DNA of 7,058 bases from Rhodospirillales bacterium (GTDB lineage: Bacteria; Pseudomonadota; Alphaproteobacteria; Acetobacterales; Acetobacteraceae): NCBI GenBank assembly GCA_018971905.1, contig JAGWZS010000093.1, positions 1-7,058 of the forward strand, read 5' to 3'. Numbering within the stretch: position 1 is the stretch's first letter; the number at the start of each line of letters is the position of its first letter. The notes beneath the pieces were generated by a model. The model worked only from the letters and a program-made list of their open reading frames with translations. It had not been told where the DNA came from and did not search any database. A program made the position numbers and the translations under genes. Below, piece by piece: positions 6,184-7,058 of the stretch.

Positions 6184-7058
6184 ATGACTGAAGCAGACAT
6201 TCGCGAAGCTCTCGCCCCGTTTAACATTGGCCGCCGGATTGAAGGCGTGCATGTGCAGGATGGCCTTGTGCAGGTGAGCCTGCGCGCCACCAGGGAAGAA
6301 GCCGCAGCGCTTGAGCCCCTGCGCGGGGACATCGAGGCGCGGCTGAAGGCTCTGCCCGGCGTGCAATCCGCCGCCGTGGTGCTCACCGCCCATTCCGGCC
6401 AGCCCGCGGCACCCGCCAGCCCAGCGCCGGAAGCCCCCCTGCTGCCGGATGTGAAGCATATCGTCGCGGTTGCCTCCGGCAAGGGCGGTGTCGGCAAATC
6501 CACCGTGGCGGTGAACCTTGCCGTGGCGTTGGCCCAGCGCGGGCTGAGCGTCGGGCTGCTGGACGCGGATATTTACGGCCCTTCCCTGCCCAAACTGCTC
6601 GGGCTGAACACCAGGCCCCCTGTTAAAGACAACATGATGCAGCCGCTCACCGCCTTTGGCATCAAGGCAATGTCCATCGGCTTCATGGTGCCGGAGGACA
6701 AGGCGATGGTCTGGCGCGGCCCGATGGTGATGGGCGCGCTCAACCAATTGCTCGGTCAGGTGAACTGGGGTGCGCTTGATGTTCTGGTGGTGGATATGCC
6801 GCCCGGCACGGGCGATGCGCAGCTCACCATGGCGCAGAAGGCAAAACCGTCTGGTGCGGTTATCGTCTCCACCCCGCAGGACCTGGCCTTGATGGACGCG
6901 CGGCGCGGCGTGCAGATGTTTGGCCAGGTGGGCATTAAGGTGCTCGGCGTGGTGGAGAACATGTCCTATTTCTGCTGCCCCAATTGCGGCCACCGCTCGG
7001 AGATATTCAGCCATGGCGGCGCCAGGGCAGAGGCTGAAAAGATGGGCGTGCCCTTCCT
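6184..7058 (+). CDS. mrp: Mrp/ApbC family Fe-S cluster carrier ATPase (3'-truncated by window edge)
   Basis: A cytoplasmic P-loop NTPase of the Mrp/Nbp35/ApbC family that carries and transfers iron-sulfur clusters to apoproteins. 291 residues are visible and the frame runs off the right edge; the family usually has about 350-380. Residues 1-70 form a degenerate MIP18 (DUF59)-like domain. A Pro/Ala linker follows (74-88). The ATPase then shows a deviant Walker A SGKGGVGKST (98-107), LLDADIYGPSLPKLLG (125-140), and the Walker B region VVDMPPGTGD (202-211). CPNC at 265-268 supplies the CxxC cysteines that bind a bridging cluster at the dimer interface. ATG 6184 gives the family-like N-terminus MTEADIREAL. 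An in-frame GTG at 6166 has a better ribosome site and would add six residues (VVYLST), so the start is unsettled. Confidence 0.94.
   Translation, partial: MTEADIREALAPFNIGRRIEGVHVQDGLVQVSLRATREEAAALEPLRGDIEARLKALPGVQSAAVVLTAHSGQPAAPASPAPEAPLLPDVKHIVAVASGKGGVGKSTVAVNLAVALAQRGLSVGLLDADIYGPSLPKLLGLNTRPPVKDNMMQPLTAFGIKAMSIGFMVPEDKAMVWRGPMVMGALNQLLGQVNWGALDVLVVDMPPGTGDAQLTMAQKAKPSGAVIVSTPQDLALMDARRGVQMFGQVGIKVLGVVENMSYFCCPNCGHRSEIFSHGGARAEAEKMGVPF

Noticed and set aside
6121..7014. Minus-strand open frame continuing about 890 bases upstream of the htrA start, giving a 755-residue reading
   Set aside because: It is antisense to mrp, which has full P-loop and CxxC motifs. The translated extension is His/Arg-rich and low in complexity, and the HtrA signal peptide begins at 6120.

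Overview
The window reads as ordinary chromosomal DNA from a GC-rich alphaproteobacterium. The short EF-P tail next to a SuhB-type phosphatase, and a MotA/ExbB-like plus OmpA-domain gene pair, suggest Rhodospirillales and perhaps Acetobacteraceae. That placement is inferred from gene content and protein character, not from a search. I see no mobile element, tRNA, rRNA or CRISPR array.

Layout. Bases 1-30 are the last codons of an upstream gene, probably efp. Two intrinsic-terminator-like hairpins follow (37-67 and 73-104). A tight plus-strand gene string then begins: suhB (118-945), a small secreted protein with a degenerate OmpA-like domain (961-1554), a four-helix MotA/TolQ/ExbB-like channel protein with a long cytoplasmic tail (1551-2693), a MotB-like protein with one membrane helix, a long periplasmic coiled coil and an OmpA peptidoglycan-binding domain (2690-3802), and 5-formyltetrahydrofolate cyclo-ligase (3799-4362). 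The last four genes are joined by three successive 4-bp ATGA start/stop overlaps, so they are probably translationally coupled. After 91 bp comes phhB, pterin-4a-carbinolamine dehydratase (4454-4744), with its own good ribosome binding site.

On the minus strand a two-PDZ HtrA/DegP-type periplasmic serine protease (6120-4747) converges on phhB with only 2 bp between the stop codons. It diverges from mrp/apbC, the Fe-S cluster carrier P-loop ATPase (6184 to beyond the right edge), across 63 bp.

The most interesting content is the block 961-3802. It has the parts of an ion-driven, peptidoglycan-anchored envelope motor: a channel subunit with a MotA-like arrangement of helices, and a MotB-like subunit with an Asp at the membrane entry. 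To these it adds a second, proline-tethered OmpA-like protein. No flagellar, Tol-Pal, TonB or Zorya effector genes are visible beside it. The remaining genes are housekeeping: inositol phosphate metabolism, folate and pterin metabolism, periplasmic protein quality control and Fe-S assembly.
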